Assembly (NCBI GenBank): GCA_031284765.1
Contig: JAITXK010000047.1
Location: 1-8,144, forward strand
From: Candidatus Symbiothrix sp.
GTDB taxonomy: Bacteria > Bacteroidota > Bacteroidia > Bacteroidales > Azobacteroidaceae
DNA: 8,144 nt
Reading direction: 5' to 3'
In this document: one piece after another, positions 1 to 6,966 of the stretch
Position numbering within the stretch: position 1 is the stretch's first letter
Layout of the letters: each line of letters starts with the position of its first letter
The notes under the pieces: generated by a model
Databases searched by the model: none
What the model saw: the letters and a program-made list of their open reading frames with translations, nothing else
What the model was told of the DNA's origin: nothing
Made by a program: the position numbers and the translations under genes

Positions 1-1466
1 GTCGCTTTGTCTTTTGCCGATACGCTGACCACGCCGTTAGCATCAATATCGAACGTTACTTCGATTTGAGGTACCCCGCGTGCTGCCGGCATGATACCGT
101 CCAAGTGGAATTTGCCGATTGTCTTGTTTTGATTTGCTAAAGGACGTTCGCCCTGCAAGACGTGGATTTCTACCGATGGCTGATTATCGACCGCGGTCGT
201 GAACGTTTCCGATTTCTTGATGGGAATGGTTGAGTTGGCATCAATCAGTTTCGTCATCACGCTACCCATGGTTTCAATGCCCAAAGAGAGTGGAGTAACG
301 TCCAACAGTACCATATCGCCCAAATTGCTGTCGCCCGAAAGGATAGCTCCCTGAATGGATGCGCCGATGGCAACTACTTCGTCGGGATTGACACCCTTGG
401 AAGGCGCTTTTCCGAAGAATTTTTCTACTTCCGCCTGAATGGCAGGAATACGGGTCGAACCACCGACCAAAATCACTTCGTTAATATCTTTTGCCGACAA
501 TCCGGCATTTTTCAGCGCTTTTTCACAAGGTGTAACCGTGGCACGAAGCAATGTATCTGCCAATTGTTCAAACTTAGCACGGCTCAAAGTCGTAACCAGG
601 TGTTTTGGCATACCGTCCACCGGCATGATGTAGGGCAAATTGATTTCGGTAGAAGTTGAGCTGGAAAGTTCGATTTTTGCTTTTTCAGCGGCTTCTTTCA
701 ATCGTTGCATGGCCATGGCATCTTTGCGCAAGTCCAAACCTTCGTTCTTTTGAAATTCCTCTGCCAGCCAGTCGATAATCACATGGTCGAAATCATCGCC
801 GCCCAGGTGGGTATCGCCATCCGTCGATAAAACTTCAAAGACACCGCCTCCCAATTCAAGAATTGAAATATCAAACGTACCGCCTCCAAGGTCGAATACA
901 GCGATTTTCATGTCTTTATCCGATTTGTCCAAACCGTAAGCCAATGCGGCGGCTGTTGGTTCGTTGATGATGCGTTTGACTTTCAACCCGGAGATTTCGC
1001 CTGCTTCGATGGTCGCTTGACGTTGTGAATCGGAGAAATATGCGGGAACAGTGATCACAGCTTCCGTAATTTCCTGTCCCAAATATTCTTCTGCCGTTTT
1101 CTTCATTTTTTGAAGTGTTATGGCAGAAATTTCCTGCGGAGAAAACAAGCGTCCGTCAATGTCCACGCGAGGTGTGTTGTTGTCGCCACGAACCACTTTA
1201 TAAGGCACGCGCGCGATTTCCTTTGCTACTTGATCGTACGTTTCGCCCATAAACCGTTTAATTGAAAAAATGGTCTTTGTTGGATTCGTAATTGATTGAC
1301 GTTTAGCGGGGTCGCCCACTTTTCGTTCGCCGTTTCCTACAAATGCCACGATAGAAGGCGTTGTCATTTTGCCTTCGCTGTTAGGGATAACAACCGGTTT
1401 GTTGCCTTCCATAACGGCTACGCACGAGTTGGTTGTTCCTAAGTCAATTCCAATAATTTTTCCCAT
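1..1466 (-). CDS. dnaK: Chaperone protein DnaK (Hsp70), 5' part, runs off the left edge
   Basis: ATP-driven cytosolic Hsp70 chaperone that binds exposed hydrophobic peptides with the help of DnaJ and GrpE. Reading leftward from the ATG at 1466-1464 there are 488 uninterrupted codons to the window edge; the full protein is normally about 630-640 residues, so the helical lid is missing only because of the edge. Seen in order: phosphate-1 loop DLGTTNS (residues 8-14), NEPTAAALAYG (169-178), phosphate-2 loop FDLGGGTFD (191-199), LGGDDFD (221-227), adenosine motif VGGSTRIP (334-341), interdomain linker VLLDVTPLSLGIETMG (386-401) and the start of the beta substrate-binding domain (VEIHVLQGER, 432-441). 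Compared with the E. coli protein as I remember it, there are two extra residues just before the linker, and GG after ETM reads GS. The gene is divergent from purM. No grpE or dnaJ is next to it in the window, and no CIRCE-type HrcA operator is visible upstream. Identity is very secure. Confidence 0.98.
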   Translation of the reverse strand, partial: MGKIIGIDLGTTNSCVAVMEGNKPVVIPNSEGKMTTPSIVAFVGNGERKVGDPAKRQSITNPTKTIFSIKRFMGETYDQVAKEIARVPYKVVRGDNNTPRVDIDGRLFSPQEISAITLQKMKKTAEEYLGQEITEAVITVPAYFSDSQRQATIEAGEISGLKVKRIINEPTAAALAYGLDKSDKDMKIAVFDLGGGTFDISILELGGGVFEVLSTDGDTHLGGDDFDHVIIDWLAEEFQKNEGLDLRKDAMAMQRLKEAAEKAKIELSSSTSTEINLPYIMPVDGMPKHLVTTLSRAKFEQLADTLLRATVTPCEKALKNAGLSAKDINEVILVGGSTRIPAIQAEVEKFFGKAPSKGVNPDEVVAIGASIQGAILSGDSNLGDMVLLDVTPLSLGIETMGSVMTKLIDANSTIPIKKSETFTTAVDNQPSVEIHVLQGERPLANQNKTIGKFHLDGIMPAARGVPQIEVTFDIDANGVVSVSAKDKA

Positions 1467-1511
1467 GATTTTTTATTTTATTATTTATACTTTCGTTTTT
1501 TATTCCTGCAT

Positions 1512-1542
1512 GAAATTTAGCAAATGATGTGCCAAAAGCAAA
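1512..1542 (-). promoter_or_regulatory. Candidate Bacteroidota-type promoter for dnaK
   Basis: On the minus strand TTTG (1542-1539) is followed by 19 nt and then TAAATTTC (1519-1512). This is a 7 of 8 match to the Bacteroidota -7 element TAnnTTTG, with the expected spacing to a -33 TTTG. A start site a few bases further on would give a leader of about 40 nt before the ATG at 1466. The match is by eye and the last base of the -7 box differs, so a second heat-shock promoter cannot be excluded. Confidence 0.45.
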
Positions 1543-1545
1543 TAA

Positions 1546-1573
1546 TGTCAAATTGTCAGACGATGACCGTCAT
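1546..1573. promoter_or_regulatory. Cluster of TGTCA/TGAC half-sites, possible operator between dnaK and purM
   Basis: TGTCA occurs at 1546-1550 and again at 1554-1558, 8 bp apart. An 11-bp palindrome ATGAC-C-GTCAT follows at 1563-1573. The cluster lies just upstream of the candidate dnaK -33 box, and it occupies the place where the purM promoter should have its -33 element. This could be a regulator binding site; which regulator is unknown. Short half-sites like these can also arise by chance. Confidence 0.25.
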
Positions 1574-1596
1574 AACACAAATCAAAAAACTTTTAT

Positions 1597-1604
1597 TACT
1601 TTTG
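1597..1604 (+). promoter_or_regulatory. Candidate -7 element for the purM unit
   Basis: TACTTTTG matches the Bacteroidota -7 consensus TAnnTTTG exactly, and the same octamer is used before thrS. The predicted transcript would start around 1610, leaving a leader of only about 10-15 nt before the ATG at 1623. No TTTG or TTG is found 19-21 nt upstream, so the -33 half is missing or very weak. Confidence 0.5.
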
Positions 1605-1622
1605 CATCAAAATCAATAATAC

Positions 1623-2789
1623 ATGAGCGATCAACGATATATGCAACGCGGAGTGTCGGCTTCCAAAGAGGATGTACACAATGCCATCAAAAACATCGAC
1701 AAGGGCATTTTTCCCCAAGCCTTTTGTAAAATCATTCCTGATATTTTAGGCAATGATCCCGAATATTGCAATATTATGCATGCCGATGGCGCCGGTACAA
1801 AATCCTCGCTGGCATATCTATATTGGCGGGAAACAGGCGATTTGTCCGTCTGGAAAGGTATTGCACAAGACGCACTGATTATGAATGTGGACGATTTGCT
1901 TTGTGTGGGTGCAACCGACAATATATTATTGTCTTCCACTATCGGCCGCAATAAACATTTGATTCCGGGCGAAGTAATTTCGGCTATCATTCAGGGAACA
2001 AATGAGTTATGCGAAGAATTAAGCCAATTGGGAGTCCATATTTATCCCACTGGTGGCGAAACGGCTGACGTAGGCGATTTAGTACGCACAATTATTGTTG
2101 ATAGCACTGTTACCTGCCGTATGAAACGTTCGGACGTGATTAATAACGCCAATATTCAAGACGGCGATGTGATTGTCGGCTTAAGTTCTTACGGACAAGC
2201 AACTTACGAAAAAGAATACAATGGCGGTATGGGCAGTAACGGTTTGACTTCCGCTCGCCACGATGTTTTTGCCAACTATTTGGCTGCACAATATCCCGAA
2301 AGTTTTGACCCGAATACGCCCTTGGAATACATTTATTCCGGACAGAAAAAATTGACAGACAAAATTGCCGGTTTAAATATTGATGCCGGAAAATTAGTTT
2401 TATCTCCCACGCGCACATACGCGCCGGTGATTAAAAAGATATTAGACTCGTTGCGACCGCAGATTCACGGCATGGTACACGTTTCGGGTGGCGCTCAAAC
2501 AAAAATTTTGCATTTCGTAGATCAATTAAAGATTACCAAAAACAATTTATTCCCAATCCCTCCATTATTCAAACTGATACAGGAACAATCCGGTACCGAT
2601 TGGGCGGAAATGTATAAAGTATTCAATATGGGGCATCGCATGGAGATTTATCTGCCGAAAACATCTGCCGATGAAGTGATTGCCATCTCCAACTCTTGGG
2701 GTATTGATGCTCAGATTATCGGTTTTGTAGAGGCTTCGGATAAAAAAGAATTAATCATTGAAAGTGAATTCGGACGGTTTGAATATTGA
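1623..2789 (+). CDS. purM: Phosphoribosylformylglycinamidine cyclo-ligase (AIR synthetase), Bacteroidota-type PurM
   Basis: Predicted to close the imidazole ring of FGAM with ATP to give AIR, step 5 of cytosolic de novo purine synthesis. The 388-residue protein follows the PurM plan: N-terminal Y-x3-GV (residues 6-11), DGAGTK (55-60) matching the DGVGTK loop, MNVDDLLCVGA (87-97) matching the MCVNDL region, TGGETAD (143-149) matching GGETAEM, then SPTRTYAPVI, HVSGG (286-290), YKVFNMG (331-337) and a terminal IGFVEASD. It is about 40 residues longer than E. coli PurM (345). The usual GLxSxGxHSNGYSLVR stretch is replaced by GLSSYGQATYEKEYNGG plus an insertion. This matches the branch often labelled AIR synthase-related protein in Bacteroidota, where it is thought to serve as PurM. 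The start at 1623 fits the family N-terminus; no Shine-Dalgarno sequence is seen. The 3' end overlaps or abuts the radical SAM gene, suggesting one transcript. Confidence 0.88.
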   Translation: MSDQRYMQRGVSASKEDVHNAIKNIDKGIFPQAFCKIIPDILGNDPEYCNIMHADGAGTKSSLAYLYWRETGDLSVWKGIAQDALIMNVDDLLCVGATDNILLSSTIGRNKHLIPGEVISAIIQGTNELCEELSQLGVHIYPTGGETADVGDLVRTIIVDSTVTCRMKRSDVINNANIQDGDVIVGLSSYGQATYEKEYNGGMGSNGLTSARHDVFANYLAAQYPESFDPNTPLEYIYSGQKKLTDKIAGLNIDAGKLVLSPTRTYAPVIKKILDSLRPQIHGMVHVSGGAQTKILHFVDQLKITKNNLFPIPPLFKLIQEQSGTDWAEMYKVFNMGHRMEIYLPKTSADEVIAISNSWGIDAQIIGFVEASDKKELIIESEFGRFEY

Positions 2790-3651
2790 TGAAACGCGGA
2801 TGACACGGATCAAAGTTCAAAAAATTTCCATCAATGCTGGTTTTACCTGCCCCAATCGCGATGGAACGAAGGGTTTTGGCGGATGTACCTATTGCAACAA
2901 TCAAACATTCAGTCCGCAGTATGCCGCCAATGAAAAATCCATTACGCAGCAATTGAATGAAGGCATTCAATTCTTCTCGCGCAAATATCCGCAAATGAAG
3001 TATATCGCTTATTTTCAATCCTATACCAACACTTATGATACGGTCGAAAATCTGCTAAAAAAATACCGCGAAGCCTTGAACTATCCCGATGTGGTCGGCT
3101 TGATTATCGGTACCCGTCCCGACTGCATGCCGGATGAATTATTGGATGAATTGGAAAAACTCTCCCATAACCATTTTTTACTGATAGAATATGGTATTGA
3201 ATCGACCTGCAACGAAACTCTGCAACGAATCAATCGGGGACATACCTACGAACAAGCCAAAGATGCCATCCAACGAACGCATCAACGAGGCATTTTTTGC
3301 GGTGCACATTTGATTTTGGGCTTGCCCGGCGAATCGCGGGAACTGATTTTATCTCATGCAGATAAGATTTCACAATTGCCATTGACTACGGTTAAACTCC
3401 ATCAATTACAGTTGATTAAAAACACCCGTATGGCGCAGGAGTATCTAAAACATCCCGAAAACTTCCATATCTATGATGTGGACGAATACATCGATCTTTG
3501 TATTGATTTCCGAAACCGGCTGAATCCTGATTTTATTATTGAGCGTTATGTTTCGCAGTCCCCGGCGGAATTGTTGTTGTTGCAGGGTTGGGGCTTGAAG
3601 AATTTTGAGTTTACGGCGCGGTTGAATAAGCGATATCGTTCTTTGCAGTAA
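2758..3651 (+). CDS. Radical SAM protein of the YhcC/TIGR01212 family
   Basis: An iron-sulfur, S-adenosylmethionine-dependent enzyme of the YhcC-like family; the reaction is not firmly known to me. The cluster motif is CPNRDGTKGFGGCTYC, with cysteines 31, 43 and 46 (C-x11-C-x2-C), as in E. coli YhcC. Other family signatures are YFQSYTNTY (85-93), GTRPDC (118-123), EYGIES (144-149), RINRGH (157-162), LILGLPGE (185-192), KLHQLQ (213-218), and a Bacteroidota-like tail around SQSPAELLLLQGWGLKNFEF. Length is 297 residues against roughly 300-320 for the family. The start is uncertain. ATG 2758 gives a 32-nt overlap with purM, whereas in-frame ATG 2800 (residue 15) begins 10 nt after the purM stop and would give 283 residues. 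Family members usually carry an aromatic helix ending near FG before the K-V-Q-K-I strand; neither start provides it. Probably co-transcribed with purM, with no obvious functional link. Confidence 0.9.
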   Translation: MKVNSDGLNIDETRMTRIKVQKISINAGFTCPNRDGTKGFGGCTYCNNQTFSPQYAANEKSITQQLNEGIQFFSRKYPQMKYIAYFQSYTNTYDTVENLLKKYREALNYPDVVGLIIGTRPDCMPDELLDELEKLSHNHFLLIEYGIESTCNETLQRINRGHTYEQAKDAIQRTHQRGIFCGAHLILGLPGESRELILSHADKISQLPLTTVKLHQLQLIKNTRMAQEYLKHPENFHIYDVDEYIDLCIDFRNRLNPDFIIERYVSQSPAELLLLQGWGLKNFEFTARLNKRYRSLQ

Positions 3652-3686
3652 CATTTCCTGAAAATTGGATTTCACCGACATTTTTA

Positions 3687-3717
3687 TTTGTCCAATCAAA
3701 AAAAAGATGTACTTTTG
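3687..3717 (+). promoter_or_regulatory. Bacteroidota-type promoter of the thrS operon
   Basis: TTTG (3687-3690), exactly 19 nt, then TACTTTTG (3710-3717): a full match to the -33/-7 consensus of Bacteroidota primary-sigma promoters. The start site should fall near 3723, giving a very short leader of about 15 nt before the thrS ATG at 3738. That leaves no room for a T-box or an L20-type leader in front of the operon. Confidence 0.7.
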
Positions 3718-3737
3718 CCAATTATTTGTAAACAAAG

Positions 3738-5684
3738 ATGATAAAAATCACATTTCCTGACGGTTCAGTCCGCGAATACGCGCAAGGAACCACCGCCATG
3801 CAAATTGCAGAAAGCATCAGCTCGCGTTTGGCGCAAGATGTTTTGGTTGCGGGTGTTAATGGCGAAATTTATGATTTGTCCCGTCCGATTGAAGAAGATG
3901 CGGCAATCAAACTATACAAATGGGAAGATGAAGAGGGCAAACATGCTTTCTGGCATTCCTCGGCGCATTTGTTGGCGGAGGCCTTGCAGGAACTCTATCC
4001 CGGTATTCAATTCGGTATCGGTCCAGCCATCGAAGCCGGATTTTATTATGATGTAGATCCGGGTGAAGGCATAATTATTAAAGATGCCGATTTGGTAGCT
4101 GTTGAAAAGCGGATGCAGGAATTGGCCTCTAAAAAATCACCTATCTGCCGTGAAAATATCACGAAAGCTGCTGCTTTGAAATTGTTCGGCGATCGGGGCG
4201 AAACCTATAAAGTCGAACTCATCAGCGAATTGGAAGATGGCAAGATAAGCACTTATACCCAAGGCAATTTTACCGATTTATGTCGCGGACCGCACTTGCC
4301 TGATACTTCGTATATTAAGGCGATCAAGTTGATGTCGGTTGCCGGAGCATATTGGCGTGGCGATGAAAAACGCCGTCAATTGACCCGTATCTATGGTATT
4401 ACGTTTCCGAAAAAGAAATTATTGGATGAACATCTGGTCTTGCTGGAAGAAGCAAAAAAACGCGATCACCGCAAAATCGGTAAAGAAATGGAATTGTTCG
4501 CTTTTTCACAAAATGTGGGACAAGGTTTGCCCTTGTGGTTGCCCAAAGGCACGCAGTTGCGCTTGAAATTGGAAGAATTTTTGAAGAAAATCCAACTCGA
4601 ATACGGTTACCAACAGGTAATGACCCCGCATATCGGGAATAAATTATTGTATGTAACTTCCGGACATTATGCCAAATACGGCAAAGATTCGTTCCAACCG
4701 ATTCATACACCCGAAGAAGGAGAAGAATTTTTGTTGAAACCAATGAACTGTCCGCATCATTGTGAAATTTTTAAAGCATTCCCGCGTTCATATAAAGAAT
4801 TACCCTTGCGTTTGGCAGAATTCGGAACGGTTTACCGCTATGAACAAAGCGGCGAATTACACGGTTTGACCCGTGTGAGAGGCTTTACGCAAGACGACGC
4901 ACATATTTTCTGTGCACCTGAAGACGTAAAAGGCGAGTTTATCAAGGTAATGGAAATTATTCATATCATTTTCCGCGCTTTGAATTTCACGGATTATGAA
5001 GCCCAAATTTCCCTGCGAGACCCGAATAACAAGGAAAAATACATCGGTTCGGAAGAAAACTGGGTGCAAGCCGAAAATGCCATCATCGAAGTATGTCAGG
5101 AACAAGGCATTAAAGCCAAAGTCGAACTGGGCGAAGCCGCTTTTTACGGTCCAAAATTAGATTTTATGGTCAAAGATGCGCTGGGCAGACGTTGGCAGTT
5201 GGGCACAATTCAGGTTGATTATAATTTGCCTGAACGTTTTGAATTGGAATACGTTGGTGCAGATAACCAGAAACACCGTCCGGTAATGATTCATCGTGCG
5301 CCTTTCGGTTCTATAGAACGGTTTGTAGCTGTGCTGATTGAACATACGGCAGGCAAGTTCCCCTTGTGGTTGGTTCCCGACCAGGCGGTGATTTTACCTA
5401 TCAGCGAAAAATTCAATGACTATGCATCCGAGGTGGCCAAAGAACTTCGCAAACAAGATATTCGTGTGATTATTGATGAACGCAACGAGAAAATCGGTCG
5501 CAAAATCAGGGATAATGAATTGAAAAAAATCCCTTATATGTTGATAATCGGTGAAAAAGAAGCAGAAAATCGTGAAATTTCTGTAAGAAAACAGGGAGAA
5601 GGTGATGTTGGTTCCGTTAAAATTACTAACTTTGTCGCGCTTTTAAAACAAGAAGTAGAAAAACAAATGAATCAATGGCAATAA
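3738..5684 (+). CDS. thrS: Threonine--tRNA ligase (ThrRS)
   Basis: Cytosolic class II aminoacyl-tRNA synthetase that activates threonine with ATP and charges tRNA-Thr, with an editing domain that removes serine. The 648 residues match the family length (E. coli 642). Domains in order: TGS (about 1-62); editing domain with HSSAH (His73, His77) and CRGPH (Cys182, His186); catalytic core with KPMNCPHHC (334-342), motif 2 VYRYEQSGELHGLTRVRGF (365-383), QDDAHIF (385-391), GEAAFYGPKLDF (465-476) and motif 3 VMIHRAPFGSIERF (516-529); then the C-terminal anticodon-binding domain. Cys338, His389 and His519 are the expected zinc ligands by alignment to E. coli, and Arg367 is the motif 2 arginine. The editing residues are intact. 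First gene of thrS-infC-rpmI-rplT, with its own promoter 20 nt upstream; infC follows after 16 nt. Confidence 0.98.
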   Translation: MIKITFPDGSVREYAQGTTAMQIAESISSRLAQDVLVAGVNGEIYDLSRPIEEDAAIKLYKWEDEEGKHAFWHSSAHLLAEALQELYPGIQFGIGPAIEAGFYYDVDPGEGIIIKDADLVAVEKRMQELASKKSPICRENITKAAALKLFGDRGETYKVELISELEDGKISTYTQGNFTDLCRGPHLPDTSYIKAIKLMSVAGAYWRGDEKRRQLTRIYGITFPKKKLLDEHLVLLEEAKKRDHRKIGKEMELFAFSQNVGQGLPLWLPKGTQLRLKLEEFLKKIQLEYGYQQVMTPHIGNKLLYVTSGHYAKYGKDSFQPIHTPEEGEEFLLKPMNCPHHCEIFKAFPRSYKELPLRLAEFGTVYRYEQSGELHGLTRVRGFTQDDAHIFCAPEDVKGEFIKVMEIIHIIFRALNFTDYEAQISLRDPNNKEKYIGSEENWVQAENAIIEVCQEQGIKAKVELGEAAFYGPKLDFMVKDALGRRWQLGTIQVDYNLPERFELEYVGADNQKHRPVMIHRAPFGSIERFVAVLIEHTAGKFPLWLVPDQAVILPISEKFNDYASEVAKELRKQDIRVIIDERNEKIGRKIRDNELKKIPYMLIIGEKEAENREISVRKQGEGDVGSVKITNFVALLKQEVEKQMNQWQ

Positions 5685-5700
5685 ATTTCTTAATTTTTGA

Positions 5701-6276
5701 ATGAAGAAAGACAACTTAAAAGATCAGTACAGAGTTAACGAGAAAATCCGGGCACAAGAAGTGCGTGTTGTAGGCGAGAATGTGGAACAAGGAGTATATT
5801 CTGTTCCGGAAGCCTTGCGTATAGCGCAAAACCAAGATTTGGATTTAATCGAGATATCCCCCAATGCTGTTCCTCCTGTTTGCAGGATTGCCGATTATCA
5901 AAAATTTCTCTACCAGCAAAAGAAGCGTCAGAAAGAGCAAAAAGCAAAATCGGTCAAAATCGTCGTGAAAGAAATCCGTTTCGGACCTCAAACCGACGAT
6001 CACGATTACAATTTCAAATTGAAACATGCCAAAAGTTTCCTGGAAGAAGGAGCCAAAGTGAAAGCGTATGTGTTTTTCAAAGGCCGTTCAATTTTGTTCA
6101 AAGAACAAGGCGAAGTGCTGTTGCTCCGGTTTGCCAGCGATTTGGAAGATTATGGAAAAGTGGAGCAATTGCCCGCTTTGGAAGGAAAAAAGATGATTAT
6201 CATGTTGACTCCTAAAAAGGTGAGTACAGCTCCCAAACCGGTTGTAAAATCGGCGGATGACAAAAATGAAGAATAA
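5701..6276 (+). CDS. infC: Translation initiation factor IF-3
   Basis: Binds the 30S subunit, keeps 50S off and checks start codon and initiator tRNA pairing. The N-terminal domain (about 8-80) shows YRVNEKIRAQEVRVVG, LDLIEISPNAVPPVCRIADY and the basic linker helix QKKRQKEQKAK. The C-terminal domain (about 84-172) shows KEIRFGPQTDDHDYNFKLKHA, FLEEGAKVKAYVFFKGR and the terminal beta strands to MIIMLTP. After residue 172 there is a roughly 20-residue polar tail rich in K, P, D and E. At 191 residues it is slightly longer than E. coli IF3 (180) because of this tail. The start is a plain ATG 16 nt after the thrS stop, not the AUU used by E. coli infC for self-control, so that form of autoregulation is not indicated. 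The upstream spacer is AT-rich with no Shine-Dalgarno sequence. Confidence 0.98.
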   Translation: MKKDNLKDQYRVNEKIRAQEVRVVGENVEQGVYSVPEALRIAQNQDLDLIEISPNAVPPVCRIADYQKFLYQQKKRQKEQKAKSVKIVVKEIRFGPQTDDHDYNFKLKHAKSFLEEGAKVKAYVFFKGRSILFKEQGEVLLLRFASDLEDYGKVEQLPALEGKKMIIMLTPKKVSTAPKPVVKSADDKNEE

Positions 6277-6315
6277 TTATTTTTTTATAAACAATTTAAT
6301 AAAAACAGAGTAAAA

Positions 6316-6513
6316 ATGCCTAAAATGAAGACTAATTCCGGTGCAAAAAAAAGATTCGCTCTTACCGGAACAGGGAAAATCAAGAGAAAACATGCTTACA
6401 AAAGTCACATTCTGACGAAAAAGACCAAAAAACAAAAGAGAAGATTAACTCATTTCTCTATTCTGAATGCTTCTAACGTGAACAGTGTAAAAGAAATGTT
6501 GGGACTTAAGTAA
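6316..6513 (+). CDS. rpmI: 50S ribosomal protein L35 (bL35)
   Basis: Small, very basic component of the large ribosomal subunit. The 65 residues equal the usual length. Recognisable features are the N-terminus MPKMKTNSGAKKRFALTGTGK, the KIKRKHAYKSHILTKKTKKQKRRL core and a C-terminus that is usually short and loosely conserved (here VKEMLGLK). It follows infC after a 39-nt T- and A-rich spacer with no terminator, consistent with one transcript. The ATG at 6316 fits the conserved MPK start. Confidence 0.97.
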   Translation: MPKMKTNSGAKKRFALTGTGKIKRKHAYKSHILTKKTKKQKRRLTHFSILNASNVNSVKEMLGLK

Positions 6514-6549
6514 ACAGTGATTTTCAAACAGATTTATTAACAGAGATTT
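6514..6549 (+). repeat. Three short direct repeats ACAG(nn)ATTT in the rpmI-rplT spacer
   Basis: ACAGTGATTT (6514-6523), ACAGATTT (6528-6535) and ACAGAGATTT (6540-6549) follow directly after the rpmI stop at 14- and 12-nt intervals. The last copy runs into the hairpin described next. They may be part of an RNA control element or just low-complexity spacer sequence; no function is claimed. Confidence 0.3.
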
Positions 6550-6576
6550 AGCACAAAAGACCTGAAAAGGCGCTAA
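6548..6576 (+). promoter_or_regulatory. Candidate RNA hairpin before rplT, possible L20 translational operator
   Basis: TTAGC (6548-6552) pairs with GCTAA (6572-6576). Inside, CCT (6561-6563) pairs with AGG (6568-6570) around a GAAA tetraloop. The two stems are separated by a lopsided internal loop, 8 nt (ACAAAAGA) on the 5' side against 1 nt on the 3' side. It ends 23 nt before the rplT ATG in an otherwise AT-rich spacer. In E. coli and B. subtilis L20 represses its own operon by binding mRNA structures that imitate its 23S rRNA site; a similar role here is inference only. Confidence 0.3.
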
Positions 6577-6599
6577 CTTTCACAACAATTTTAATCATT

Positions 6600-6944
6600 A
6601 TGCCCAGATCAGTAAATCATGTAGCTTCAAGAGCTAAAAGAAAAAGAATTCTCAAATTAACAAGAGGTTATTACGGCGCACGTAAAAATGTTTGGACAGT
6701 CGCCAAAAACACATGGGAAAAAGGTTTAACGTATGCATTCCGCGACCGCCGCGCTAAAAAACGTAATTTCCGCGCATTGTGGATTCAACGTATCAATGCT
6801 GCCGCTCGTTTGGAAGGATTATCCTATTCCAAATTGATGGGCGCTTTGCACCAGGCAGGCGTTGAAATTAACCGTAAAGTATTGGCTGACCTTGCCGTTA
6901 ATCATCCCGAAGCGTTCAAAGCGATCGTAAACAAGGTAAAGTAA
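6600..6944 (+). CDS. rplT: 50S ribosomal protein L20 (bL20)
   Basis: Early-assembling 23S rRNA-binding protein of the large subunit, and the known autoregulator of its operon in several bacteria. The 114 residues match the family (about 114-120). It begins MPRSVNHVASRAKRKRILKL and has the basic rRNA-binding extension GYYGARKNVWTVAKNTWEKG, then RDRRAKKRNFRALWIQRINA (48-67) and the globular C-terminal domain LEGLSYSKLMGALHQAG (71-87) to NHPEAFKAIVNKVK. It follows rpmI after an 86-nt spacer, the longest in the operon, with the candidate control hairpin inside. It is the last gene of the operon; a strong terminator follows 22 nt after the stop. Confidence 0.98.
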   Translation: MPRSVNHVASRAKRKRILKLTRGYYGARKNVWTVAKNTWEKGLTYAFRDRRAKKRNFRALWIQRINAAARLEGLSYSKLMGALHQAGVEINRKVLADLAVNHPEAFKAIVNKVK

Positions 6945-6966
6945 AATTAGACTAACGAATAATGAT

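Noticed and set aside
439..633. Plus-strand 64-codon frame
   Set aside because: It lies fully inside dnaK on the opposite strand; its translation has no family features.
1529..1729. Plus-strand 66-codon frame overlapping the start of purM
   Set aside because: It covers the promoter region and then runs out of frame through purM, whose own frame is clearly conserved there.
1631..1990. Minus-strand 119-codon frame opposite purM
   Set aside because: Shadow of a well-conserved coding frame; no promoter and no recognisable protein.
2789..2803. ATG overlapping the purM stop (TGATG), a typical coupled start
   Set aside because: It is in a different frame from the radical SAM protein and stops after four codons.
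3664..3696. Inverted repeat ATTGGA / TCCAAT between the radical SAM gene and thrS
   Set aside because: Only 6 bp with a 21-nt gap, followed by A residues and not T residues, and it overlaps the thrS -33 box. Too weak for a terminator; an operator is possible but unsupported.
5880..6215. Plus-strand 111-codon frame inside infC
   Set aside because: Alternative frame of a fully conserved IF3 gene; arginine- and serine-rich shadow translation.
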